From the NCBI GenBank assembly GCA_036852015.1, contig JAANDG010000183.1:1-64000 (forward strand): a DNA stretch of 64,000 nucleotides. The letters run 5' to 3'. This document shows, in pieces, positions 33,524 through 46,200 of the stretch. The notes beneath the pieces are model-generated. The model did not search any database and had not been told where the DNA came from. It worked only from the letters and a program-made list of their open reading frames with translations. The translations under genes were made by a program, and so were the position numbers. This stretch comes from Pelodera strongyloides. Its lineage: Eukaryota > Nematoda > Chromadorea > Rhabditida > Rhabditidae. The number at the start of each line of letters is the position of its first letter. The first letter of the stretch is position 1.

Positions 33524-34256
33524 CCACCACCAACGATTGTTCGCAAAGCGAGTTAAGGTCCGCAATGGCGTCACACAGTGAATATACAACTGCCCGGGCG
33601 GTATTACACCATTAACCCAGTAAAGATCAGCCAAACCTGAGAAATAAGCTTCAAATGTTAGTGCAAATGCACAGAGGTCATTAAAGGCCGCCTCAGCCTA
33701 AGTTTTATAAATTTTGGTTGCAAACGAAAAATTGGGGTTTCGGTCGAGCGGGGATCGAACCCGCATCTTCAGCTATCCGGGCCAATGCATTTACCATTAT
33801 GCTACCGGCACCCACCACCAACGATTGTTCGCAAAGCGAGTTAAGGTCCGCAATGGCGTCACACAGTGAATATACAACTGCCCGGGCGGTATTACACCAT
33901 TAACCCAGTAAAGATCAGCCAAACCTGAGAAATAAGCTTCAAATGTTAGTGCAAATGCACAGAGGTCATTAAAGGCCGCCTCAGCCTAAGTTTTATAAAT
34001 TTTGGTTGCAAACGAAAAATTGGGGTTTCGGTCGAGCGGGGATCGAACCCGCATCTTCAGCTATCCGGGCCAATGCATTTACCATTATGCTACCGGCACC
34101 CACCACCAACGATTGTTCGCAAAGCGAGTTAAGGTCCGCAATGGCGTCACACAGTGAATATACAACTGCCCGGGCGGTATTACACCATTAACCCAGTAAA
34201 GATCAGCCAAACCTGAGAAATAAGCTTCAAATGTTAGTGCAAATGCACAGAGGTCA

Positions 34257-34618
34257 TTAAAGGGATCAGCTCACCTCAAATCGTGTCTGTTTTTTTTGTT
34301 TCTTTATTTTCTATAAGGGATAATAAAAATTTGGAATACAAAAAGTAGTGTTATATTTCAATACTCACGAAGATATTAGGTGATAAAGTGGTGGATCGAT
34401 CGGCCCGAAATGAAAAAGTGTTAATTGTCCCATACAAACAAGGCAGGACAATTACACTTTTTCATTTCGGGCCGATCAATCCCCCACTTTATCACCCAAT
34501 ATCTTCGTGAGTATTGAAATATAACACTACTTTTTGTATTCCAAATTTTTGTTATCCCTTATAGAAAATAAAGAAACAAAAAAAACAGGCACGATTTGAG
34601 GTGAGCCGATCCCTTTAA
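34257..34618. mobile_element. TTAA MITE inserted in the array, with natural empty sites beside it
   Basis: 362 bp including both TTAA copies. Ends AGGGATCAGCTCACCTCAAA and inverse, arms about 155 bp and nearly perfect, loop around ATTGTCCCATACAAACAAGG. Every other unit reads GAGGTCATTAAAGGCCGCC at this place; here the TTAA occurs on both sides of the element. The spacing between neighbouring units is exactly 288+358 bp. This proves the TTAA target duplication. Confidence 0.97.
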
Positions 34619-37600
34619 AGGCCGCCTCAGCCTAAGTTTTATAAATTTTGGTTGCAAACGAAAAATTGGGGTTTCGGTCGAGCGGGGATCGAACCCGCAT
34701 CTTCAGCTATCCGGGCCAATGCATTTACCATTATGCTACCGGCACCCACCACCAACGATTGTTCGCAAAGCGAGTTAAGGTCCGCAATGGCGTCACACAG
34801 TGAATATACAACTGCCCGGGCGGTATTACACCATTAACCCAGTAAAGATCAGCCAAACCTGAGAAATAAGCTTCAAATGTTAGTGCAAATGCACAGAGGT
34901 CATTAAAGGCCGCCTCAGCCTAAGTTTTATAAATTTTGGTTGCAAACGAAAAATTGGGGTTTCGGTCGAGCGGGGATCGAACCCGCATCTTCAGCTATCC
35001 GGGCCAATGCATTTACCATTATGCTACCGGCACCCACCACCAACGATTGTTCGCAAAGCGAGTTAAGGTCCGCAATGGCGTCACACAGTGAATATACAAC
35101 TGCCCGGGCGGTATTACACCATTAACCCAGTAAAGATCAGCCAAACCTGAGAAATAAGCTTCAAATGTTAGTGCAAATGCACAGAGGTCATTAAAGGCCG
35201 CCTCAGCCTAAGTTTTATAAATTTTGGTTGCAAACGAAAAATTGGGGTTTCGGTCGAGCGGGGATCGAACCCGCATCTTCAGCTATCCGGGCCAATGCAT
35301 TTACCATTATGCTACCGGCACCCACCACCAACGATTGTTCGCAAAGCGAGTTAAGGTCCGCAATGGCGTCACACAGTGAATATACAACTGCCCGGGCGGT
35401 ATTACACCATTAACCCAGTAAAGATCAGCCAAACCTGAGAAATAAGCTTCAAATGTTAGTGCAAATGCACAGAGGTCATTAAAGGCCGCCTCAGCCTAAG
35501 TTTTATAAATTTTGGTTGCAAACGAAAAATTGGGGTTTCGGTCGAGCGGGGATCGAACCCGCATCTTCAGCTATCCGGGCCAATGCATTTACCATTATGC
35601 TACCGGCACCCACCACCAACGATTGTTCGCAAAGCGAGTTAAGGTCCGCAATGGCGTCACACAGTGAATATACAACTGCCCGGGCGGTATTACACCATTA
35701 ACCCAGTAAAGATCAGCCAAACCTGAGAAATAAGCTTCAAATGTTAGTGCAAATGCACAGAGGTCATTAAAGGCCGCCTCAGCCTAAGTTTTATAAATTT
35801 TGGTTGCAAACGAAAAAACGAAAAATTGGGGTTTCGGTCGAGCGGGGATCGAACCCGCATCTTCAGCTATCCGGGCCAATGCATTTACCATTATGCTACC
35901 GGCACCCACCACCAACGATTGTTCGCAAAGCGAGTTAAGGTCCGCAATGGCGTCACACAGTGAATATACAACTGCCCGGGCGGTATTACACCATTAACCC
36001 AGTAAAGATCAGCCAAACCTGAGAAATAAGCTTCAAATGTTAGTGCAAATGCACAGAGGTCATTAAAGGCCGCCTCAGCCTAAGTTTTATAAATTTTGGT
36101 TGCAAACGAAAAATTGGGGTTTCGGTCGAGCGGGGATCGAACCCGCATCTTCAGCTATCCGGGCCAATGCATTTACCATTATGCTACCGGCACCCACCAC
36201 CAACGATTGTTCGCAAAGCGAGTTAAGGTCCGCAATGGCGTCACACAGTGAATATACAACTGCCCGGGCGGTATTACACCATTAACCCAGTAAAGATCAG
36301 CCAAACCTGAGAAATAAGCTTCAAATGTTAGTGCAAATGCACAGAGGTCATTAAAGGCCGCCTCAGCCTAAGTTTTATAAATTTTGGTTGCAAACGAAAA
36401 ATTGGGGTTTCGGTCGAGCGGGGATCGAACCCGCATCTTCAGCTATCCGGGCCAATGCATTTACCATTATGCTACCGGCACCCACCACCAACGATTGTTC
36501 GCAAAGCGAGTTAAGGTCCGCAATGGCGTCACACAGTGAATATACAACTGCCCGGGCGGTATTACACCATTAACCCAGTAAAGATCAGCCAAACCTGAGA
36601 AATAAGCTTCAAATGTTAGTGCAAATGCACAGAGGTCATTAAAGGCCGCCTCAGCCTAAGTTTTATAAATTTTGGTTGCAAACGAAAAATTGGGGTTTCG
36701 GTCGAGCGGGGATCGAACCCGCATCTTCAGCTATCCGGGCCAATGCATTTACCATTATGCTACCGGCACCCACCACCAACGATTGTTCGCAAAGCGAGTT
36801 AAGGTCCGCAATGGCGTCACACAGTGAATATACAACTGCCCGGGCGGTATTACACCATTAACCCAGTAAAGATCAGCCAAACCTGAGAAATAAGCTTCAA
36901 ATGTTAGTGCAAATGCACAGAGGTCATTAAAGGCCGCCTCAGCCTAAGTTTTATAAATTTTGGTTGCAAACGAAAAATTGGGGTTTCGGTCGAGCGGGGA
37001 TCGAACCCGCATCTTCAGCTATCCGGGCCAATGCATTTACCATTATGCTACCGGCACCCACCACCAACGATTGTTCGCAAAGCGAGTTAAGGTCCGCAAT
37101 GGCGTCACACAGTGAATATACAACTGCCCGGGCGGTATTACACCATTAACCCAGTAAAGATCAGCCAAACCTGAGAAATAAGCTTCAAATGTTAGTGCAA
37201 ATGCACAGAGGTCATTAAAGGCCGCCTCAGCCTAAGTTTTATAAATTTTGGTTGCAAACGAAAAATTGGGGTTTCGGTCGAGCGGGGATCGAACCCGCAT
37301 CTTCAGCTATCCGGGCCAATGCATTTACCATTATGCTACCGGCACCCACCACCAACGATTGTTCGCAAAGCGAGTTAAGGTCCCGCAATGGCGTCACACA
37401 GTGAATATACAACTGCCCGGGCGGTATTACACCATTAACCCAGTAAAGATCAGCCAAACCTGAGAAATAAGCTTCAAATGTTAGTGCAAATGCACAGAGG
37501 TCATTAAAGGCCGCCTCAGCCTAAGTTTATAAAATTTTGGTTGCAAACGAAAAATTGGGGTTTCGGTCGAGCGGGGATCGAACCCGCATCTTCAGCTATC

Positions 37601-37990
37601 CGGGCCAATGCATTTACCATTATGCTACCGGCACCCACCACCAACGATTGTTCGCAAAGCGAGTTAAGGTCCGCAATGGCGTCACACAGTGAATATACAA
37701 CTGCCCGGGCGGTATTACACCATTAACCCAGTAAAGATCAGCCAAACCTGAGAAATAAGCTTCAAATGTTAGTGCAAATGCACAGAGGTCATTAAAGGCC
37801 GCCTCAGCCTAAGTTTTATAAATTTTGGTTGCAAACGAAAAATTGGGGTTTCGGTCGAGCGGGGATCGAACCCGCATCTTCAGCTATCCGGGCCAATGCA
37901 TTTACCATTATGCTACCGGCACCCACCACCAACGATTGTTCGCAAAGCGAGTTAAGGTCCGCAATGGCGTCACACAGTGAATATACAACT

Positions 37991-40900
37991 GCGGACCTTA
38001 ACTCGCTTTGCGAACAATCGTTGGTGGTGGGTGCCGGTAGCATAATGGTAAATGCATTGGCCCGGATAGCTGAAGATGCGGGTTCGATCCCCGCTCGACC
38101 GAAACCCCAATTTTTCGTTTGCAACCAAAATTTATAAAACTTAGGCTGAGGCGGCCTTTAATGACCTCTGTGCATTTGCACTAACATTTGAAGCTTATTT
38201 CTCAGGTTTGGCTGATCTTTACTGGGTTAATGGTGTAATACCGCCCGGGCAGTTGTATATTCACTGTGTGACGCCATTGCGGACCTTAACTCGCTTTGCG
38301 AACAATCGTTGGTGGTGGGTGCCGGTAGCATAATGGTAAATGCATTGGCCCGGATAGCTGAAGATGCGGGTTCGATCCCCGCTCGACCGAAACCCCAATT
38401 TTTCGTTTGCAACCAAAATTTATAAAACTTAGGCTGAGGCGGCCTTTAATGACCTCTGTGCATTTGCACTAACATTTGAAGCTTATTTCTCAGGTTTGGC
38501 TGATCTTTACTGGGTTAATGGTTTGTAATACCGCCCGGGCAGTTGTATATTCACTGTGTGACGCCATTGCGGACCTTAACTCGCTTTGCGAACAATCGTT
38601 GGTGGTGGGTGCCGGTAGCATAATGGTAAATGCATTGGCCCGGATAGCTGAAGATGCGGGTTCGATCCCCGCTCGACCGAAACCCCAATTTTTCGTTTGC
38701 AACCAAAATTTATAAAACTTAGGCTGAGGCGGCCTTTAATGACCTCTGTGCATTTGCACTAACATTTGAAGCTTATTTCTCAGGTTTGGCTGATCTTTAC
38801 TGGGTTAATGGTGTAATACCGCCCGGGCAGTTGTATATTCACTGTGTGACGCCATTGCGGACCTTAACTCGCTTTGCGAACAATCGTTGGTGGTGGGTGC
38901 CGGTAGCATAATGGTAAATGCATTGGCCCGGATAGCTGAAGATGCGGGTTCGATCCCCGCTCGACCGAAACCCCAATTTTTCGTTTGCAACCAAAATTTA
39001 TAAAACTTAGGCTGAGGCGGCCTTTAATGACCTCTGTGCATTTGCACTAACATTTGAAGCTTATTTCTCAGGTTTGGCTGATCTTTACTGGGTTAATGGT
39101 GTAATACCGCCCGGGCAGTTGTATATTCACTGTGTGACGCCATTGCGGACCTTAACTCGCTTTGCGAACAATCGTTGGTGGTGGGTGCCGGTAGCATAAT
39201 GGTAAATGCATTGGCCCGGATAGCTGAAGATGCGGGTTCGATCCCCGCTCGACCGAAACCCCCAATTTTTCGTTTGCAACCAAAATTTATAAAACTTAGG
39301 CTGAGGCGGCCTTTAATGACCTCTGTGCATTTGCACTAACATTTGAAGCTTATTTCTCAGGTTTGGCTGATCTTTACTGGGTTAATGGTGTAATACCGCC
39401 CGGGCAGTTGTATATTCACTGTGTGACGCCATTGCGGACCTTAACTCGCTTTGCGAACAATCGTTGGTGGTGGGTGCCGGTAGCATAATGGTAAATGCAT
39501 TGGCCCGGATAGCTGAAGATGCGGGTTCGATCCCCGCTCGACCGAAACCCCAATTTTTCGTTTGCAACCAAAATTTATAAAACTTAGGCTGAGGCGGCCT
39601 TTAATGACCTCTGTGCATTTGCACTAACATTTGAAGCTTATTTCTCAGGTTTGGCTGATCTTTACTGGGTTAATGGTGTAATACCGCCCGGGCAGTTGTA
39701 TATTCACTGTGTGACGCCATTGCGGACCTTAACTCGCTTTGCGAACAATCGTTGGTGGTGGGTGCCGGTAGCATAATGGTAAATGCATTGGCCCGGATAG
39801 CTGAAGATGCGGGTTCGATCCCCGCTCGACCGAAACCCCAATTTTTCGTTTGCAACCAAAATTTATAAAACTTAGGCTGAGGCGGCCTTTAATGACCTCT
39901 GTGCATTTGCACTAACATTTGAAGCTTATTTCTCAGGTTTGGCTGATCTTTACTGGGTTAATGGTGTAATACCGCCCGGGCAGTTGTATATTCACTGTGT
40001 GACGCCATTGCGGACCTTAACTCGCTTTGCGAACAATCGTTGGTGGTGGGTGCCGGTAGCATAATGGTAAATGCATTGGCCCGGATAGCTGAAGATGCGG
40101 GTTCGATCCCCGCTCGACCGAAACCCCAATTTTTCGTTTGCAACCAAAATTTATAAAACTTAGGCTGAGGCGGCCTTTAATGACCTCTGTGCATTTGCAC
40201 TAACATTTGAAGCTTATTTCTCAGGTTTGGCTGATCTTTACTGGGTTAATGGTGTAATACCGCCCGGGCAGTTGTATATTCACTGTGTGACGCCATTGCG
40301 GACCTTAACTCGCTTTGCGAACAATCGTTGGTGGTGGGTGCCGGTAGCATAATGGTAAATGCATTGGCCCGGATAGCTGAAGATGCGGGTTCGATCCCCG
40401 CTCGACCGAAACCCCAATTTTTCGTTTGCAACCAAAATTTATAAAACTTAGGCTGAGGCGGCCTTTAATGACCTCTGTGCATTTGCACTAACATTTGAAG
40501 CTTATTTCTCAGGTTTGGCTGATCTTTACTGGGTTAATGGTGTAATACCGCCCGGGCAGTTGTATATTCACTGTGTGACGCCATTGCGGACCTTAACTCG
40601 CTTTGCGAACAATCGTTGGTGGTGGGTGCCGGTAGCATAATGGTAAATGCATTGGCCCGGATAGCTGAAGATGCGGGTTCGATCCCCGCTCGACCGAAAC
40701 CCCAATTTTTCGTTTGCAACCAAAATTTATAAAACTTAGGCTGAGGCGGCCTTTAATGACCTCTGTGCATTTGCACTAACATTTGAAGCTTATTTCTCAG
40801 GTTTGGCTGATCTTTACTGGGTTAATGGTGTAATACCGCCCGGGCAGTTGTATATTCACTGTGTGACGCCATTGCGGACCTTAACTCGCTTTGCGAACAA

Positions 40901-41291
40901 TCGTTGGTGGTGGGTGCCGGTAGCATAATGGTAAATGCATTGGCCCGGATAGCTGAAGATGCGGGTTCGATCCCCGCTCGACCGAAACCCCAATTTTTCG
41001 TTTGCAACCAAAATTTATAAAAACTTAGGCTGAGGCGGCCTTTAATGACCTCTGTGCATTTGCACTAACATTTGAAGCTTATTTCTCAGGTTTGGCTGAT
41101 CTTTACTGGGTTAATGGTGTAATACCGCCCGGGCAGTTGTATATTCACTGTGTGACGCCATTGCGGACCTTAACTCGCTTTGCGAACAATCGTTGGTGGT
41201 GGGTGCCGGTAGCATAATGGTAAATGCATTGGCCCGGATAGCTGAAGATGCGGGTTCGATCCCCGCTCGACCGAAACCCCAATTTTTCGTT
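37991..41291 (+). repeat. Right arm: 12 units, tRNA-like copies on the plus strand
   Basis: The tRNA-like segments lie at 38,031-38,102; 38,319-38,390; 38,609-38,680; 38,897-38,968; 39,185-39,256; 39,474-39,545; 39,762-39,833; 40,050-40,121; 40,338-40,409; 40,626-40,697; 40,914-40,985; 41,203-41,274. Transcription would run right, toward the minus-strand membrane-protein gene. The last unit stops after TTTTTCGTT, just past its terminator. The junction with the left arm shows a 2-bp GC microhomology. Confidence 0.95.
38031..38102 (+). tRNA. tRNA-like unit, first plus-strand copy
   Basis: Same sequence as the left-arm type copy, in the opposite orientation, with intact A box (TAGCATAATGG), B box (GGTTCGATCC) and downstream TTTTT. 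It starts 40 bp from the inversion point, so it and the left-arm copy at 37,851-37,922 form a head-to-head pair about 108 bp apart. Confidence 0.6.
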
Positions 41292-41475
41292 GACTATATC
41301 ATAGTCGGTATCATAGTCGATTTCAAGAATTTTTTCAGCTATTTTATAAAATTTTAGTGTAAGCTACCGGCGACATATATTTACAATCAATCACTACGTA
41401 AGATAACAATTTTGTACTTTCAAATTAATGATTTTTGCAATGATTGAAATTAATTAACAGGCATTTAAACAAAAT

Positions 41476-43228
41476 TCAATTCACATTTTCCACTGTTTCG
41501 GTTTCTTCCTCCTCTTTCCAGCAGATTTGAATTTCTGAAATTTTGTGAAAATTAATTTGTGTGACGCTTACTATTTTGATAATTTTTACTCACATGCACC
41601 CTTCTATAATAATATAATAATTTATTTCCAGTTGCATCGATTCTTTCAGTTGATAAAGTCTAGAATTTTTAATCTAGAATAATCTAGAATTTTTCTGTGA
41701 TCAACTAAATGTTCTAAATATAATTGATTGCTTGGTTATCTTTTTACAATTTGTTCACACAAATAGATATATGGTCATATTTCTTGTGATGAGATAAATG
41801 ATAAAGCATTGTTCTTTTTTTTTCTTCATACATAAATCTTCATACATAAATGGCAAATGTCGTGCTTTGTATATATAAAATTGACTCCTGTTTTGTTGGA
41901 TTTTGTTCGGATGAACTCTAACACTAACTTTCAACAGAAGCAGGCTTAGCATGGAAATATATTCACGGAATTTGGGATTATTCCATCTTTTCCAAGTAAG
42001 TCACTTTGGGAAGAAAACGTTCGTTGATATATTAATTTATATATTTATAGAAAATTTGACATGTGAGAATGAAATCGTGACGAGAATGCAACCTATTTCA
42101 TTAGCTATTGAGCTGATCAGGAAGGGTATTCGTAATTTATGATGTAATCATACCGTAAAGTCTTACCTAATCCCATTTCGTCCAGTATTTGGTGTGAGAG
42201 TATGATAATCACGACTGCCGCAGAGAGTACTGTACTTAGGGACAGTCCGCTCAGATATTCAAATAAAATCGATTGAGATACGTGTGCGAGCAAGTGGAAT
42301 ACCAAAAACATGAATTGCAAGATGATCCAGACAAGCGGGAGAAGATACTGAAATAGACTTTCGTTATAATATTTTTGTCGACAAAAACCATCTCGTGACT
42401 GGTTCGTGAAACTCTGTCACGAATCAGTCACGACTTGGTCACGAATTGGTCACCAAATGAGAAAGAAACCAGTGAACCGTCACCAAATTTGTTCACCCAT
42501 TTCCTAAGATATCAGGGCTGAAAAGAAAGCTTCCCCTCCTTTTTTGTTTATTGGCAACGTTTATTAAATTTGGCGATCTTTGTTATTTTGCACTTTATGG
42601 ACATGCATAACATTTTGAGTAATATACCTTACTTATGAAGATTGTAATCCTAGGAAAAAAAGCAGGATTATTGAGACACAAAGACTTTTAGCCTTTCAAT
42701 TGGTTATAGGCGCATACTACACATAACCCCTAGCCTAGCTAGGTTAAACCTCATCAGAGTACAGTTGAGTTTTCTAGAAAACAGGTTTTATTACTAGCCT
42801 ACCACAAGCTGTGCAATTACAGCATGTTTCTGCCATAGGAAACTGGGTTTTCCCTATTCATTTCAGGTTTTGCGCTTAAAAGTTGCGAATTGAATAATAC
42901 TTTTATGATTTTGAATCTGGTTATTGAACATAGTCGACTTGCCTAGTGCTAAAGTGGAAACTATTACGCAAAGCAAATTTTCTGTGGAAAAAAAAGAAAG
43001 GTATCATGTAAGATTGCATAAATATTATAATTTTTATAAATGTTAAGCCTAAGCCTAAGCCTAAGCCTAAGTCTAAGCATGCACAGTTCATAAGCATATT
43101 ATTAATAATATATATCCTAAGAATAAAAATTAATAATTTATAACCTACCATAGCTAATGTGTAGCCGTAGGAGAGCAATGATGGACATGGGACGGCAGCT
43201 AGTAAATACGCAATCAGCGAGGGCATTT
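41476..43228 (-). CDS. Multi-pass membrane protein, three 3' exons
   Basis: Minus-strand exons 43,228-43,149 (acceptor TTTTTCAG, donor GTAGGT), 42,347-42,167 (acceptor TATTTCAG, donor GTAAGA) and 41,534-41,476 (acceptor AATTTCAG, stop TGA) join in phase. They encode MPSLIAYLLAAVPCPSLLSY...YLLPLVWIILQFMFLVFHLL, a second hydrophobic block SGLSLSTVLSAAVVIIILSH, then a short acidic tail ICWKEEEETETVENVN. At least three membrane segments are visible. The first exon enters with two bases before ATG, so the true start is upstream and unseen. No family recognised; a transporter or receptor C-terminus are both possible. The stop lies 173 bp outside the tRNA-like array. Confidence 0.55.
43045..43078. 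repeat. Interstitial nematode telomeric repeat (TTAGGC)n
   Basis: On the plus strand TAAGCC is repeated four times, then once as TAAGTC. On the other strand this is TTAGGC, the nematode telomere unit. It lies in the region just upstream of the minus-strand membrane-protein exon. A degenerate piece occurs at about 15,768-15,789. Confidence 0.85.
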
Positions 43229-46200
43229 CTGAAAAATCAAGTTTATTATTTAATATAAAGTAAAAAAAATTAAAATGTCTCACTGGCCTAACATTGCGCA
43301 GTCAGTGCAAGAGTGCTCAAGCAATTTAGTACAACTACAATATCAATATCAAAACAAAATCAATACCTACGAATCACACAGTTTCTACAAAAAAAACATT
43401 GCTTGTTTTAATAAACAATGGGTGAATGATGTTTCTATCAATTCCAGAGAAAGAGCAAAATTGTTTTCACATTTTCAACAAAAAGGAAAAAATGGAACAA
43501 GGAACAAAGCGCATTGTTGAGTAGTCAATTGGCGGAATAACACGATTGCAAGAGGGAAACTATAAACTTAGCATACAATCAAGCATCAATCATCATCAAT
43601 CATGCAATCAGAAGCATAGTAAATTCTACTTCATAATAAAACAAAACAAGAATGAAAAATTTAACTCGTATGATTATTATAATAAAGATTTTCTTCTAGC
43701 ATTAAGTGTAGCCCTATGCGCAATGAGCGAACGATTTATTTCATGATATTTTAGATTTTTAGCTCTTGATTTCACTAGTGCAAACATAAGACCGGAAAAG
43801 AAACCCAACTTTTTAAGAATCAAATTTGACATGGTCTGATAGGCGGAAAAGAGTTTGCAAGCTTTCTTTTATTTTTTTTATGCTGACGCACGAGTAAACA
43901 AATAGATACGTAAAATCAGCAAATATCTAGAACAAGTTCAAATAAACACATTGTTCCAGCCAAAAATCGACGAAATAATTTACGTTTATTAGGCTCATGC
44001 TTTGGTTTATGTTTGTGAGCATACTTACTTCACAAAGTTACAGAGTTTAGTACGGTTCTCATATTTTATGGTGTTACTAAGTATTTTCAGGACTACGGAC
44101 ACAATTTTAGCTGCGTAATAAATTTTGTTTTATAAACCGTGTTAAATGCGAGTCACACAATCATCATAATAGGAGATATATGAACTCTAAATAATGTTCC
44201 CACAAATTCTTAGAATTGTAACTTCGGTGAGCATAGGTCAATTTTTTTCACTAATCTTACTTCGCAGAATTCATCTTACCAGCGTCATCCAAGCCTCATG
44301 ATATATAATTCAAAGTTTTCCAAAGCGAATGTTAACTATATAATACAATAGAATACGCAAGGATTATACACTTTTGGAACATTGTATTCTAAAGTCTCGA
44401 GCATCGAAACAAACTAATTGTTTAGAGGATAATGCAAGGATTAAAGAAAAAAGAAAAGAAGGAAAAACGTGTTCATGGCCAGACTTTTGTTCTAAAAGGT
44501 GGACAAAGTAGATACGGTAGGAAATAAGCAGGGATATCAAAGTACATATAAATGCGAGCATGTAGTTGCACTATGACTCTGGGAGCAAAGTATTAGATTA
44601 CTCATTTACCGATTTACCGCTTTAGGTTATTCTGTAGAAAAAAATTGTTTTCAAAAAAGAAGATAGTTTTCGAAAGGCTTTTTGTAAATTAATTTATCTT
44701 TCGGGGAAAACGAACAGAGAAATAGAACCAGGTGGAACACGTGGTTTTTTTTATTGATACTACTAATACTAATATGATATGGGATATAGTCGTTTGAATT
44801 ATATTTTTTCGGAAAAGACACGAGTAAATAGCGAAAATACGCAAAAAAAAAATTGAACCTTATGAAACAACCATGCTTCTTCTTGAAATTTATCAGTTAA
44901 ATTAAATTTATCACACTATTAAAGCGTCCGGAAACCCGTAAAGCCAATTTCATTACTAATCATTTCATTACATTGGCGGCATAAAATGAATTTCTCATCT
45001 TGGTAGCGTATTTTAAAATTTAATAACGCATACGTTTCGTATTTTATCACTTTGAGCTGACAATGAGAATGTTGAGTTGGGCCTTGCTAATTTATTATCA
45101 AACAAACTAAACAGTTCATATTCATAATATGAACATCTGAAACGTATCTTCCAACAAGTTCTCCTTTGTATAATAAGCTAATTGTAAGTAATCAACTATG
45201 AATGATTTCCAGTAGCAAGAAATGCATATTTGTGTGAACGTAAATGCGGTCAAAATTTCGAGCACGCAAATGAGAATGAACACATATAGAGGAAGCGGGA
45301 GGAGGGTATAATGTGAGGGTAGAAAGGACAAAAAAGAGAGAGAAATGAAAAAGAGAAAGCAACAGAGAGGTTCAGGGGAGAAAAGAGAAGAGAGACAGTT
45401 GGACATGCTTCAAATAAACCCAGACGATAGACGACGAGACACAACGAGGGAGGGGCAGAAAATCTATATTTCCCGCATGCGCTTTTACTACGGCACATAT
45501 CATTTTGGAAAACTATAATTTGAACCTATATTGTGTAGATTATTGTCTATAAAATGTCATTTGAACGGCATCGAAATTTGCAACAAATATACTGACAGAA
45601 AACTATTTTTTAAAGAAATTGTAAATTAAAACCCTGAAAAATACAAGAAGGGAATATATTTACAATAGAACCTAGAATGAAATTTCAAGTACTGTATACT
45701 GATTATGTTTCGAGGAAGAGAGAGATAGCAAGAGGTAGCGAGGGATAGAAAGAGAGAGAGAGAGATGAAGAGAGAGAGAGAGAGAGAGAGAGAGAGCAAA
45801 AGTGGTGGGAAACTAACAATGCCTTATTAATGAAATTCTTTGGTCGTTTTAAGGAGGAAGCATGTGGTGGGTGTGGCTATATAAGGGGGACTTACGTATT
45901 AGGCATACTCTTAGGTTGTAAAACTCCGCCCTAATCGCAATTCTTCAAACAATATGGGCGTGGCTTCGTCCCAAGCTAAAATCTGAAAACTCACACGGCA
46001 TTTTGGAGAACGTAACGTAACGGTAACCACTGATTGGCAAAATTACTAAATTGCTAAATTTAGATAAAAGAGAATATAGGTTTCAGCTGATTTTAGTTTT
46101 CAAATATAGGTTTCAGTCGTTTTAGCAGATTTTCGGCGTCTGATTGGTGAACAAATTAACTTATTTTCATTTATCTACTCAAATCAGGGAATTTGGTTTA

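Larger units (their letters stand above)
33359..37990 (-). repeat. Left arm: 15 units, tRNA-like copies on the minus strand
   Basis: The tRNA-like segments lie at 33,452-33,523; 33,740-33,811; 34,028-34,099; 34,674-34,745; 34,962-35,033; 35,250-35,321; 35,538-35,609; 35,834-35,905; 36,122-36,193; 36,410-36,481; 36,698-36,769; 36,986-37,057; 37,274-37,345; 37,563-37,634; 37,851-37,922. All are on the minus strand, so Pol III transcription would run left, toward the 3' end of the orphan 7TM gene. The first unit begins partway (AAGCTTCAAATG), directly after the flanking repeat. Confidence 0.95.
33347..41303. repeat. Palindromic array of 27 tRNA-like 288-bp units flanked by a 12-bp direct repeat
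   Basis: The repeat field starts at 33,359 and ends at 41,291. Units are 288 bp and nearly identical. The left arm (15 tRNA-like copies) runs to 37,990, where one breakpoint turns the sequence into its reverse complement for the right arm (12 copies). GACTATATCATA lies directly outside both ends (33,347-33,358 and 41,292-41,303), like a target duplication of the whole block. Departures from the consensus unit: an 8-bp insertion near 35,815, one extra C near 37,383, a shifted T/A near 37,523, two extra bases near 38,522, an extra C near 39,260, an extra A near 41,022, and the MITE at 34,257-34,618. The array fills the space between the converging 3' ends of the 7TM gene and the membrane-protein gene. 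Confidence 0.97.

Noticed and set aside
33430..41007. Repeated 61-codon ORF beginning MQTKNWGFGRAGIEPASSAI
   Set aside because: It is the antisense translation of the tRNA-like repeat (GIEPA comes from the complement of the B box). Such strings appear in databases as spurious proteins. No start, codon bias or splice support.
33359..41291. CRISPR-like array
   Set aside because: Units of 288 bp are identical throughout with no unique spacers, in a eukaryotic context with Pol III boxes.
43045..43078. Chromosome end or neo-telomere
   Set aside because: Only five TTAGGC-type units with ordinary genic sequence on both sides; interstitial.
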